DNA of 64,000 bases, from contig JAFKFH010000015.1 of NCBI GenBank assembly GCA_017307375.1, forward strand, positions 1 through 64,000, written 5' to 3'. The position numbers and the translations under genes are program-made. This document shows positions 18,777-26,522 of this stretch, piece after piece (positions within the stretch are counted from its first letter, which is position 1; each line of letters opens with the position of its first letter). The notes below the pieces were generated by a model. The model ran no database searches. It had not been told where the DNA came from and was given only the letters and a program-made list of their open reading frames with translations. This DNA comes from Alphaproteobacteria bacterium (lineage in GTDB: Bacteria; Pseudomonadota; Alphaproteobacteria; Ferrovibrionales; Ferrovibrionaceae).

Positions 18777-19675
18777 TGCAGGTCGGAGATCTCGTCACCG
18801 CCCTGACCGGCGATCGGCCGCCCCGCCTCGATGCGCAATCGGCCCGCCTGGCGCTGGCCGATCTGGCGGCGACCCACCCGGAGCTGCTGGCGATGGGATT
18901 GTCCCGTGCGCGGGCTCGTGCGGTCGCCGCGGGCCGCAGCGCCGGGCCGATCGACCGAGCCGTCTCACGGCACTGCCCGGAGGATGATCGTGCGGCGGCC
19001 GGCCGGACCCCGGCGCGGGGAGGCAGTCGGCTTGCGCGGTGGATGCGGCTGCGCGTGCGCGGGGCGTCCGCCGCGGCCGACGCAGCCAGCCGGGAGATGA
19101 AAGCCGCGGCCTGGTCGCACGAGGCCCGGCTGGCGGCCGACATGGCAGACCTGGTCGCCGGCAAGCGTCCGCCGGCGCGGCCTGAAACCGGCCTAGCCCT
19201 CGACGCGGCGATCGGCAATCTCGACCGGGCGATGGCGCGCGACCGGGAGGCACCGGCCCCGGATCATGACCGCCCAGACTTTGGCCGAGCCAGGTCTGGC
19301 CGCGCCGCCGACGGCGCCGCGCCGGGGCTCTCGCGTGACGCGCCGCTTCAGCCGCCGCCGGTCATTGACATCGCCATCAGGATCCCGGATCCCGGTCTCG
19401 TCGGTGCCGAGCACGCACGCCGGGTCGCCCAGGATCTCGAGACCGTCCTTCGTGGCCTTGATCCGGCCGAGCTCCTGGCGCGCCGGGACGCGGCCCGCCT
19501 CGAGGCGTCGCGCCGGCGCGGGCCGGCCGGCTCGATCCTGGCGGACGAACTGAGCCGCGGCGTCGAGCTCGTGGAGCGGGTCGCCGCCGACCGCGGCATC
19601 GGCCTGCCGGACGATGCGGCAAAGGCCGGGGCCGATCCGGCCGGCAGGCGCCGGCGGGATCAGCAGGAACGATGA
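18776..19675 (+). CDS. Hypothetical protein sharing the giant protein's C-terminal module
   Basis: 299 aa; function unknown. Its ATG overlaps the giant gene's stop by one base (TGATG), so the two are translationally coupled. The C-terminal part contains GPAGSILADELSRGVELV, matching GPSAAILAGELSRGLHMV at the end of the giant protein, each preceded by a Leu/Arg-rich helix; this is a duplicated module. The protein ends in a basic tail (GRRRRDQQER), like the giant protein (ARRPQRERD). No membrane segment or signal peptide is seen. Position between the polyvalent protein and the coupling protein suggests a transfer role, either as a second T4SS substrate or as an adaptor. That role is inference. 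Confidence 0.8.
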   Translation: MQVGDLVTALTGDRPPRLDAQSARLALADLAATHPELLAMGLSRARARAVAAGRSAGPIDRAVSRHCPEDDRAAAGRTPARGGSRLARWMRLRVRGASAAADAASREMKAAAWSHEARLAADMADLVAGKRPPARPETGLALDAAIGNLDRAMARDREAPAPDHDRPDFGRARSGRAADGAAPGLSRDAPLQPPPVIDIAIRIPDPGLVGAEHARRVAQDLETVLRGLDPAELLARRDAARLEASRRRGPAGSILADELSRGVELVERVAADRGIGLPDDAAKAGADPAGRRRRDQQER

Positions 19676-19685
19676 GGATGAACCC

Positions 19686-22328
19686 ATGAGCCGCTTCTTC
19701 CGGTCGATTGCCGGCACTCTCGCGAAGCTGCGGCGCGGCACGGCCGATGCCGCGTTCCTTGCCCTCGACGGCCTGCTTGGCAGCATGGTGGCCGAATACG
19801 ATCCCGAGCCCGAGCGGCGCAAGGCGCAGCTGTGGAAATGGTTGACCATCGGATGCACCGTGGCCGCGGCGCTGTTCGGCATCCTGATGCTCTGGCCGGT
19901 CCGGATGCTCGTCGACTATGTCGTGCTCGGCGACTGGACGATATCGGCCTGGTGGGTGCAGACCGCGGGCTATTTCGGCGGCTTCTTCCAGCATCTCGGA
20001 CTGCGGGAATGGTGGTCCGGCACGGTGCCGCTGACGGCGAGCGGCTGGCCGGCCCGCTGGGCGCCGTTCCTCTATGCGCTTTTCGTCAAGTACGACGGGG
20101 CGCGCTACGTGATTTCGCCCTATTTCGTCGTCCTGCTGCCGCCGATGCTGCTGGCGGCGCTGATCGGCCGCTCCTGCCCCTACGAGCTGCGGCCGAAATC
20201 GCAGGGCGATGCCAAATGGGCGACGGAGGAGGATCTGCGCCAGTCGGAGCTGTTCGCGCCGACCGGCATGATCCTGGGACGCGTGCCGGTCGTCGGCCAG
20301 GTCGACTCGACCCGGCGGTCGCGCGGCCACCGCCAGGATCAGTTCCTGCGCAACTGGGAGACGCTGTCGGGCATCCTGATCAGCCCGCCGGGTACCGGCA
20401 AGACGGTCCAGCTGGTGACGCAGATCCTCGCCGACTGGCCCGACCACCTGCCCAGGCGTCTCTTCGGGATCCTGCCCGCCGGACGCAAGCCGGCGCCGGT
20501 ACCCGGCCCGTCGATGCTGATCAATGATCCGAAGGGCGAGATCTACAACACGACGTCGGCCTACCGTGCGACGCTCGGCCCGGTCGTCAAGCTCGCCTGG
20601 GCCGAGACCGACCCGGGACTGGACTGCTGGAATCCGCTCGATCCCAGCAACTATCCCTACGGCCTCGAGGGCGTCGAGCTGCGGCGGTCGATCCTCGCAC
20701 TCCTCGATCCGCTCTACGGCCCCTATCGCGGCGCGGCGCTCGGCCAGCTCCTGCTGCTGACCCAGCTGCGCCACGACTGGGCCGACATGCTCGCCGCGGG
20801 CCCGCAGATCCTGCTGTCCGACGAGCACGGCGCCGAGCTGTGGCAGGGGCTGCCGCATGGCGGCCGTCCGGCCCCGGACCTGGTCGCGGCATCGGTCGCG
20901 GGCCTGCGGCCGCATATCGACCGCCTCTACAAGGTCTATGCGGAACGTGAGAAATATCTCGAGAGCCTCGCCGCCATCCTGATCCCCGAAACCGTCGAAC
21001 AGCACTGGCGCATCACCGGCCGCGAGGCGCTCGCCGGCATGATGGGGCTCGAGATCGCCCGCGCCGAAAACGACCCGGTCAATTACGGCGAGCCGAGCAT
21101 ACCGAAGGTCCTCGACTGGCTGAATGCCTGCACGGGCGGGCGCGGCTTCAGCGATCCGCGCGAGGAGCCGGTGGTGCCGGGCGCCGAAGGCGAGGCTCAC
21201 GGCGCCGGCAAGTATCTCGGCCAGGGCAATGTCGGCTCGGCCAATGATCCGACCGGCGGCGACGCCGACACCGACATGACCGCCCAGCTGCTCGAAGCAG
21301 CGATCGAGGAGGCTACCCGCAACGGCTACCCGCCCCGCGTCATCAACGACCTGAATGCCCTCCGGATGAAGCCGGACAGGGAACGAGGATCGGTGATCTC
21401 GACGGCGGGCGGCGCGATCAACATCTTCAAGAACGCCGCGGTCCGGGCGCGGACGAGCCGTTCGACTTTCAGAATCACCGATTTCAGGGGGGTTCCCAAC
21501 GGCCGGACATCCGGCATGAAGGTCGATCCGATCACGGTCTATCTCGTGGTGCCGCTGAAGGATGCCAATTCGCTCGGCCGCGTTACGTCGCTGCTGCTCG
21601 AGGCCGCCGCCGGCATCCTGCTCTCCGAAGACGACGAGGACGTCAAACGGCGCAAGGCGGCAGGCACGATGCGCCCGGTGCTGCTGCTGATCGACGAGTT
21701 CTGGACGCTGCAGCGGTCGGATTCGCTCCGGCAGCTGCCGGCTCTGGGCCGCGGCCTCTGGGCCATGCTCCTGCTGGTCGGGCAAACCGACGGCCAGATC
21801 GCCAGCAAATACGGGTCGGATGGTCCGAACGCGGTGAAGGAGCTGAAGGCGTCGTGCCACTACAAGCTTTATCCCGCCCAGAACGACATGGAGTCGGCGA
21901 AAGGCGTGAGCGAACTGATCGGCAACCAGACGGTCATCACCCGCAATCGCAGCGAGCAGAAAGGCTTCGGGAAAGGCGTGAATCCCTTCTCGCACAACCT
22001 CAACACCTCGTTCGCCGGCATCCCGCTGATCCGGGCCGAACAGCTTACCCGTCTGCAGAAGCTCGACCCGCGAAAGAACCAGTGGGGATGGCAGCTCGTG
22101 CGCTTCGGCGAGCACAACATCATCTGCCGGCCGGCGGCCTGGTTCGACATGCCGCAGCTCGCCGGGCGCGCAGGCAAGCTCGCGGCGCCGCGGCCGATCG
22201 TCCGCCTGGAGACCGCGGTTCCGCGGGCGGTGCGAGCCGTCCCCGCCGCGCCGCCGCGGCCGAGCTTCGCCGACGTCGCGGCCCGCGCCAATGCGCGGAT
22301 CGCCCCGATCGCCGCCGATCGTCGATGA
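19686..22328 (+). CDS. virD4: Type IV secretion coupling protein (VirD4/TraG family ATPase)
   Basis: 880 aa from ATG 19686, preceded by a purine-rich stretch; an in-frame ATG at 19614 would lie inside the preceding gene and is less likely. Two N-terminal membrane segments (about 53-80 and 143-161) precede a cytoplasmic ATPase domain with Walker A PPGTGKT near residue 234 and Walker B LLLIDEFWTL near 663, followed by a GRGLWAMLLLVGQT strand. This is the arrangement of VirD4/TraG coupling proteins, which recruit the relaxosome and protein substrates to the T4SS. It is longer than typical members, with an insert between the Walker motifs. It is the third gene of an operon headed by the giant polyvalent protein, so that protein is a natural candidate substrate. 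Its stop overlaps the next gene by ATGA. Confidence 0.95.
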   Translation: MSRFFRSIAGTLAKLRRGTADAAFLALDGLLGSMVAEYDPEPERRKAQLWKWLTIGCTVAAALFGILMLWPVRMLVDYVVLGDWTISAWWVQTAGYFGGFFQHLGLREWWSGTVPLTASGWPARWAPFLYALFVKYDGARYVISPYFVVLLPPMLLAALIGRSCPYELRPKSQGDAKWATEEDLRQSELFAPTGMILGRVPVVGQVDSTRRSRGHRQDQFLRNWETLSGILISPPGTGKTVQLVTQILADWPDHLPRRLFGILPAGRKPAPVPGPSMLINDPKGEIYNTTSAYRATLGPVVKLAWAETDPGLDCWNPLDPSNYPYGLEGVELRRSILALLDPLYGPYRGAALGQLLLLTQLRHDWADMLAAGPQILLSDEHGAELWQGLPHGGRPAPDLVAASVAGLRPHIDRLYKVYAEREKYLESLAAILIPETVEQHWRITGREALAGMMGLEIARAENDPVNYGEPSIPKVLDWLNACTGGRGFSDPREEPVVPGAEGEAHGAGKYLGQGNVGSANDPTGGDADTDMTAQLLEAAIEEATRNGYPPRVINDLNALRMKPDRERGSVISTAGGAINIFKNAAVRARTSRSTFRITDFRGVPNGRTSGMKVDPITVYLVVPLKDANSLGRVTSLLLEAAAGILLSEDDEDVKRRKAAGTMRPVLLLIDEFWTLQRSDSLRQLPALGRGLWAMLLLVGQTDGQIASKYGSDGPNAVKELKASCHYKLYPAQNDMESAKGVSELIGNQTVITRNRSEQKGFGKGVNPFSHNLNTSFAGIPLIRAEQLTRLQKLDPRKNQWGWQLVRFGEHNIICRPAAWFDMPQLAGRAGKLAAPRPIVRLETAVPRAVRAVPAAPPRPSFADVAARANARIAPIAADRR

Positions 22329-23074
22329 CGATGACAATGACGGAGGCGCGCATTTCGTCACCGTCGAAATCGATTTCCCGGCTGCGCCATGAAGCGCTGG
22401 CTCCGTTGGTGAAGATCCTGCATGAGGAGCTCGCTGTCGCCGTCCTCGACGTGCTGGTCGGCGACCCGGAGATCGCGGACCGGGCATCGTTGGTTGCGGC
22501 CAGTTCGGACATCGACGCGCTGGGGCCGGTCCTCTTCAGGGAAACATCGCATCGGGTCGCGTGGTCGCATGTCGCCGGCGGTCACCGGCTACAGCTGGCC
22601 AGATCGCTCGCCGGACTTCGGCAAACCGCTGCCACGTTGCAATCGCTCTACCGCGATCGCTGGCTCGAGGTCAGGCAGGTCGCGTCGGTGATCGTCGGCA
22701 GTGTCGCCACCGAGGTCGAGACCGATCTCCTGTCGGTGTTGCTCGAGGCGGCGTTGCGCCTCGGCGATGCCGATCCGGGCGACTGGTCCGCCCACGCCGA
22801 ACTGCATCTTCTCGACCTCGCCGAGCGGGCTCGACGTGCGGACAGCCTGCTGCGCCTCGGCCGTGACCTTGGCGCCGGCGATGTGGAATCGTCGCTGGCG
22901 GCGGAACAGATCGACGACGAACTTCGGCGGATTGTCGTCGATCTCCGCCGTATCTCCGCCCCGGTGGCACTATGGGAGACTCTCCAGGAGCTCCTGCTGA
23001 TGGATCCTGGTCGCCGCTGGTCGTTGATCCTGCAGCTGGCGCGACACTATGCCCGATTTCGCGGCAAGCCCTGA
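22325..23074 (+). CDS. Hypothetical protein coupled to the coupling protein
   Basis: 249 aa, not recognised. ATG 22325 overlaps the VirD4 stop (ATGA). The product looks all-alpha: long Leu/Ala/Arg-rich helices, few Cys, no signal peptide and no membrane segment. It begins with a Met-Thr repeat (MTMTMTEA). Being last of the giant protein / 299-aa / VirD4 operon it may serve the coupling complex, but nothing in the sequence fixes a function. An in-frame extension upstream overlaps virD4 deeply and is not a credible start. Confidence 0.75.
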   Translation: MTMTMTEARISSPSKSISRLRHEALAPLVKILHEELAVAVLDVLVGDPEIADRASLVAASSDIDALGPVLFRETSHRVAWSHVAGGHRLQLARSLAGLRQTAATLQSLYRDRWLEVRQVASVIVGSVATEVETDLLSVLLEAALRLGDADPGDWSAHAELHLLDLAERARRADSLLRLGRDLGAGDVESSLAAEQIDDELRRIVVDLRRISAPVALWETLQELLLMDPGRRWSLILQLARHYARFRGKP

Positions 23075-23526
23075 TCGTTCCCGCCAGGCGTTCAGTTCGA
23101 ACTGTCGAGCCTGAACATATTGGCCCTGGGCAGACTGGCGCGCATCCCGGCGGCGAAGCGCTCGGGCAAATGTTCGGCCCGAATTGCTGCGGGAAAGCGG
23201 TCCCGCCTTCCGCGCTCGTGAAATGGCGGCAGGCCGCCGTCGGGGCATGGCCAGGCTATCTAGCGGCCAACGAGGCCTGCGGATCAGCAATCCGGAAGGC
23301 GACGGCCGGGCGCAGCGATCGGCCCGGCGGGCGCGATACTCGGCCGATCTTCGAACGATCGCCGGCATCGCCCGATTTTCCTCGTCGGCGGGGTCGGGCA
23401 AGCCGTCTGGACTTCACGGCGACTGACGGACGCCTGGGCGCAAAACTCGGACTCGATCAAGCAGCCATCGATGGTTCTACTGCTCCCGGGCGCCTGACGC
23501 GCCCGCAACGAGAGAGGACATGAGCG
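23075..23526. other. Intergenic stretch, no gene recognised
   Basis: About 450 bases between the end of the virD4 operon and the GNAT-like gene. Reading frames here are GC-rich shadows without start context or recognisable protein character. A gagagg element at the right end serves as ribosome-binding site for the next gene. I see no clear terminator hairpin or promoter. Confidence 0.5.
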
Positions 23527-24282
23527 ATGCTTGATTCTGCTGCTATCCAGGCGACCTCCACCGCGGCGGCCACCGATCACCTGCTCGATACCGCGCTCGA
23601 CCAGATCTACCGCGAGGTCCTCCGGTCGTTCGACGTGCTGATCGTCCGCGAGCACGATTTCGCCGCCCGGCGCAATACGCTCGCGGCGGTCAGGGCTGAT
23701 GACTGGACGTTCCGGACGCTGCCGATGTACGACCCCGCCTACAACCGGCTCGAACCCCACAATGCATTCTGGCTGCAGCTGAAGGGGCGCCGCGGGCAGG
23801 GCCTGCTGGCGACGCTGTCGATGCGCGTCTGGACGGCCGACGATGTCGCCGATCTGCTAGCCTCGAACCGGATCCTCGAGGACGGATCGGCTCCGGCCCG
23901 GTGCGGCAGCATCATCACCTGGAAAGGTGCCGCCGGCCCGTCGCCGCTGCGCGGCAACCTGGGCTGGCTCGGCGGTGCGTGGGTCGATCCGAGCCTCCGG
24001 CGCCGGCGCCTGCCGGCGCTGATGCTCGCCTATGCCCAGGCGGTGCTGCTACGCAACTACCGGGTCGACTTCAGCTTCGGCCTCCTCGAGCACGAGAAGC
24101 GGCGCCTGCTCGAGACCAGCTACCGTTTCGCCGGGGTGGAGGAGGGGGCCGAGCTGTTGTGGCAGGGCCGCCAGACTATACCGCTGCTGCTCTGCTGGAA
24201 CAGCGCGGCGGACATGTTGCGGATCGTGGAAGAAACCGTCGCCGCGGCCGGCGACGCAGCGGCGGGCGAGGGGAGCCGATGA
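23527..24282 (+). CDS. GNAT-like N-acetyltransferase (tentative)
   Basis: 251 aa from ATG 23527; gagagg lies about ten bases upstream. An ATG at 23520 is in another frame and stops at once. The middle of the protein (GWLGGAWVDPSLRRRRL followed by an Ala/Leu-rich helix) resembles the beta4-alpha3 acyl-CoA-binding segment of the GNAT fold (V-P-x-x-R/K-G-x-G), with the glycines replaced by Arg. Length suits a single GNAT domain with extensions. No substrate can be named. It lies in a cargo segment between the two transfer operons, convergent with the PAS-like gene. Confidence 0.6.
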   Translation: MLDSAAIQATSTAAATDHLLDTALDQIYREVLRSFDVLIVREHDFAARRNTLAAVRADDWTFRTLPMYDPAYNRLEPHNAFWLQLKGRRGQGLLATLSMRVWTADDVADLLASNRILEDGSAPARCGSIITWKGAAGPSPLRGNLGWLGGAWVDPSLRRRRLPALMLAYAQAVLLRNYRVDFSFGLLEHEKRRLLETSYRFAGVEEGAELLWQGRQTIPLLLCWNSAADMLRIVEETVAAAGDAAAGEGSR

Positions 24283-24294
24283 TCTAGCAGGTGT

Positions 24295-24318
24295 CGCGCC
24301 GGGCCCAGGCCCGGCGCG
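24295..24318. terminator. GC-rich perfect hairpin between convergent genes
   Basis: An 11-bp perfect inverted repeat (CGCGCCGGGCC / GGCCCGGCGCG) separated by two bases lies between the stops of two convergent genes. It has no T-tract, so it would be a weak intrinsic terminator or a transcript-end stabiliser acting in both directions. Confidence 0.5.
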
Positions 24319-24339
24319 CGCCGGCGACGCGGGTCGCGG

Positions 24340-24840
24340 TCAGTTGGCGCGCTGGCCCAGTCTCCGGTATCCGGCGCTGATCGTGCAGACGGCGTCGGGT
24401 ATGCCGCGATGATACATCGGCAGCGCGATCCGCTCGTAGACGAAGCGCTTGCCCTCGACGAGCCCGGAAAACCGGTGCATCACCGGCAAGCCGGTCTCGA
24501 GCGCTTCGGCGAGCGCTGCCGCCGCCGCCTCGACATAGGCCTGATCGGGGATGTCCTGGACACGCATGCCCAGCGGGTTGAACTTCTGGAACACCCCGAC
24601 CGGGAAACGCCAGCCGCTCGCGGCCAGGCACCAGGCCTTGATGTTGTCGACCGCGTCGGGATCGGCGATCAGCAGCGTGCCGGTGTCGCCGAGCAGCACG
24701 TTGCTGCGGAACAGCTTGTCCTCGACGGCGCTGAACTCGGTCCTGTCGGTTCCGCCGATCGCGGCCCAGGTTTCGAGGACCTCGACGAGATGCGGATCCG
24801 TGATGTCCTCCAGCCGTCCTCGCGTGAAGCACGATACCAT
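24340..24840 (-). CDS. PAS-like sensory domain protein
   Basis: 166 aa from the ATG at 24840; longer in-frame starts exist but the sequence before this Met looks non-coding. The fold signature is PAS-like: an N-terminal helix (WAAIGGTDRTEF), a central segment with a FQKFNPLGMRV strand, and a C-terminal strand pair (VYERIALPMYHRG...DAVCTISAGYRRL) typical of the stand-alone PAS proteins common in Rhodospirillales. No output domain is attached. It could sense a ligand or act through a partner. It is divergent from the EamA exporter and convergent with the GNAT-like gene. Family assignment is by eye only. Confidence 0.6.
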   Translation of the reverse strand: MVSCFTRGRLEDITDPHLVEVLETWAAIGGTDRTEFSAVEDKLFRSNVLLGDTGTLLIADPDAVDNIKAWCLAASGWRFPVGVFQKFNPLGMRVQDIPDQAYVEAAAAALAEALETGLPVMHRFSGLVEGKRFVYERIALPMYHRGIPDAVCTISAGYRRLGQRAN

Positions 24841-24943
24841 GGTTCGCTTTCCCCGGCCTTCATATGCAGAACAAACCGGCCTATCGACAACCAGCGATAC
24901 TCGGCTCATCCTCCCGACGTCGTCAAGCACTGGAGAGCAGCTC

Positions 24944-25873
24944 ATGACCGCGGTTCCCGAGCCTGGTCGCCACGCCTATCGGGACATCCTCCCCTATGCC
25001 GGGGCGATATTGGCAATGCTGCTGTTCGCCGGCAACTACATTGCGGGACGGCATGCGGCGGGTCGCGGTTTTCTTCCCGCCGATCTCGTCGCCCTTCGCT
25101 ACGCGATCGCCGCGGCCGCGACATTGCCGCTGCTGCTGCGCCATGGGTCAGTCTCTCATCTCGCGGGAATCGGATGGCGCAAGGGCGCGATCCTGACGCT
25201 GCTCGCCGGCGCGCCCTACACGGCGCTCGGCTTTGCCGGGCTGGCACTGGCGCCTGCCGGCCATGGTGCCGTGCTCAACCCCGGCTGCATGATGGTGGCC
25301 GGCGTTTTCCTCTCCGCCGTCGTCTTCCGTGAGCGGCCCGGCGCGGGGGCGCTCGCCGGCATGGCGATCGTCATCGCCGGCCTGGTGCTGGTGGCCGCTG
25401 GCAGCATCGTTCAAGGCAGCGCGCCGGGCAGCGTCGATGTCCGGATCGGCGACCTGCTGCTGGCGGGTTCGGGGCTGCAATACGCGATATTCATGATCCT
25501 GGTCCGGCGCTGGCGGATCGGCGCGTTGCAGGGCACGGCGGCGCTCAATCTGATCTCCGCAATCCTTTGGCTGCCGCCCTATCTGTTGCTCACGGGAACC
25601 GGGATGTTCGAGCGCCTGCCGCTGGCCGACATCGCGTTCCAGGCGGTCCTCCAGGGGATCGTCATCGGGGTGATCGCCGGTGTGCTCTACATCCATGCCG
25701 TCGGCGCGCTCGGCCCGGCCCGCGCCGCCTTCTTCCCCGCGTCTCTTCCCGTCATCGGCACCGTGCTGGCCACCATCCTGCTCGGTGAGCCGATGACGCT
25801 GCCGCAGATCGGCGGGGCGCTGGCGGTCTGCGCCGGCATGGTGCTGGCGCTCGCCCCGCCGCGCCAGCGCTGA
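24944..25873 (+). CDS. EamA/DMT-family transporter
   Basis: 309 aa from ATG 24944, with ggagag about eight bases upstream. About ten hydrophobic segments arranged as two repeated halves; the first begins AMLLFAGNYIAGRHAAG, the usual EamA opening (FWGxNxxxxr), and the second half carries the GVLYIHAVGALGPARAAFF segment typical of the repeat. This is an inner-membrane drug/metabolite exporter of unknown substrate. It ends ten bases from the convergent prepilin peptidase gene. Probable cargo rather than a part of the transfer machinery. Confidence 0.85.
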   Translation: MTAVPEPGRHAYRDILPYAGAILAMLLFAGNYIAGRHAAGRGFLPADLVALRYAIAAAATLPLLLRHGSVSHLAGIGWRKGAILTLLAGAPYTALGFAGLALAPAGHGAVLNPGCMMVAGVFLSAVVFRERPGAGALAGMAIVIAGLVLVAAGSIVQGSAPGSVDVRIGDLLLAGSGLQYAIFMILVRRWRIGALQGTAALNLISAILWLPPYLLLTGTGMFERLPLADIAFQAVLQGIVIGVIAGVLYIHAVGALGPARAAFFPASLPVIGTVLATILLGEPMTLPQIGGALAVCAGMVLALAPPRQR

Positions 25874-25883
25874 GCCCCAGGGT

Positions 25884-26522
25884 TCAGCCAAGCAGCCTGA
25901 GCGTCGGGAACAGCGCAGCGACAACCGGGAGCGTCAGCGAGACCAGGATGATTGCCGGCGCCAGGTAGGCGCCGAACGGAATCCGCCGCTTGCGACCGCG
26001 CCGGCCGATGGCGGCCACGGACCGCGCTGCGGCGCAGGCGAGCACCAGCGCCGCCGCAGCGCCGTGCGGGCCGGTCCAGGCCGCAGCCGCCGCCAGCAGC
26101 TTGAAGTCGCCGCCGGGCAGCCCGGCCGACGGCGACAGAAGATCGAGCAGCCGCCAGCCGACGACAAAGGCCACACAGGCGGCCGCGGCGGCCGCGAACG
26201 ATCCGGGGTCGCGCCAGGCCGCGACCAGCAGGCCAAGCGCCGCCAGCGGCAGCGTCAGCCGGTCCGGCAGCCGGTAGGTCCTGCAATCGATCCGCGCGAG
26301 TGCCGCCAGCGCGGTCGCCAGCAGGAGCCAGGCACATCGCTCCGCTTCCGTGTCGAAGACCGCCGCGGCGGGCAGGCCGAGGACCGCCCCCGCCGCGGCG
26401 AGAAGCCGGGCGTCGCGGTGCCACAGCCGGACGATACCGGCGGCCGCGAAACCGATCCGCGCCATCAGGAGGGCCGACAGCGAGCCGAAGACCGCCGCGC
26501 AGAACACGGTCAGATTGGTCAC
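25884..26522 (-). CDS. Prepilin peptidase (A24 family)
   Basis: 212 aa from GTG 26522, which overlaps the ArdC stop as GTGA. A polytopic membrane protein of about seven segments. The two aspartates of A24 aspartic proteases are visible: DCRTYRLPDRLT after the third segment and GGDFKLL (the G-x-GD type motif) later. The N-terminal zinc/methylase domain of full PilD is missing, as in CpaA/TadV-type enzymes. It would cleave a class III-like leader at the inner membrane. It is the last gene of the T4SS operon, so its substrate may be a pilin-like T4SS component; VirB2 itself has an ordinary Sec signal. That pairing is inference. Confidence 0.8.
   Translation of the reverse strand: MTNLTVFCAAVFGSLSALLMARIGFAAAGIVRLWHRDARLLAAAGAVLGLPAAAVFDTEAERCAWLLLATALAALARIDCRTYRLPDRLTLPLAALGLLVAAWRDPGSFAAAAAACVAFVVGWRLLDLLSPSAGLPGGDFKLLAAAAAWTGPHGAAAALVLACAAARSVAAIGRRGRKRRIPFGAYLAPAIILVSLTLPVVAALFPTLRLLG

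Noticed and set aside
19377-22487. Leftward frame of about 1036 codons opposite virD4
   Set aside because: virD4 on the plus strand has clear Walker motifs; the antisense frame has none.
22972-23523. Rightward 183-codon frame after the virD4 operon
   Set aside because: Overlaps the 249-aa gene by about 100 bases, has no RBS, and reads as random GC-rich sequence.
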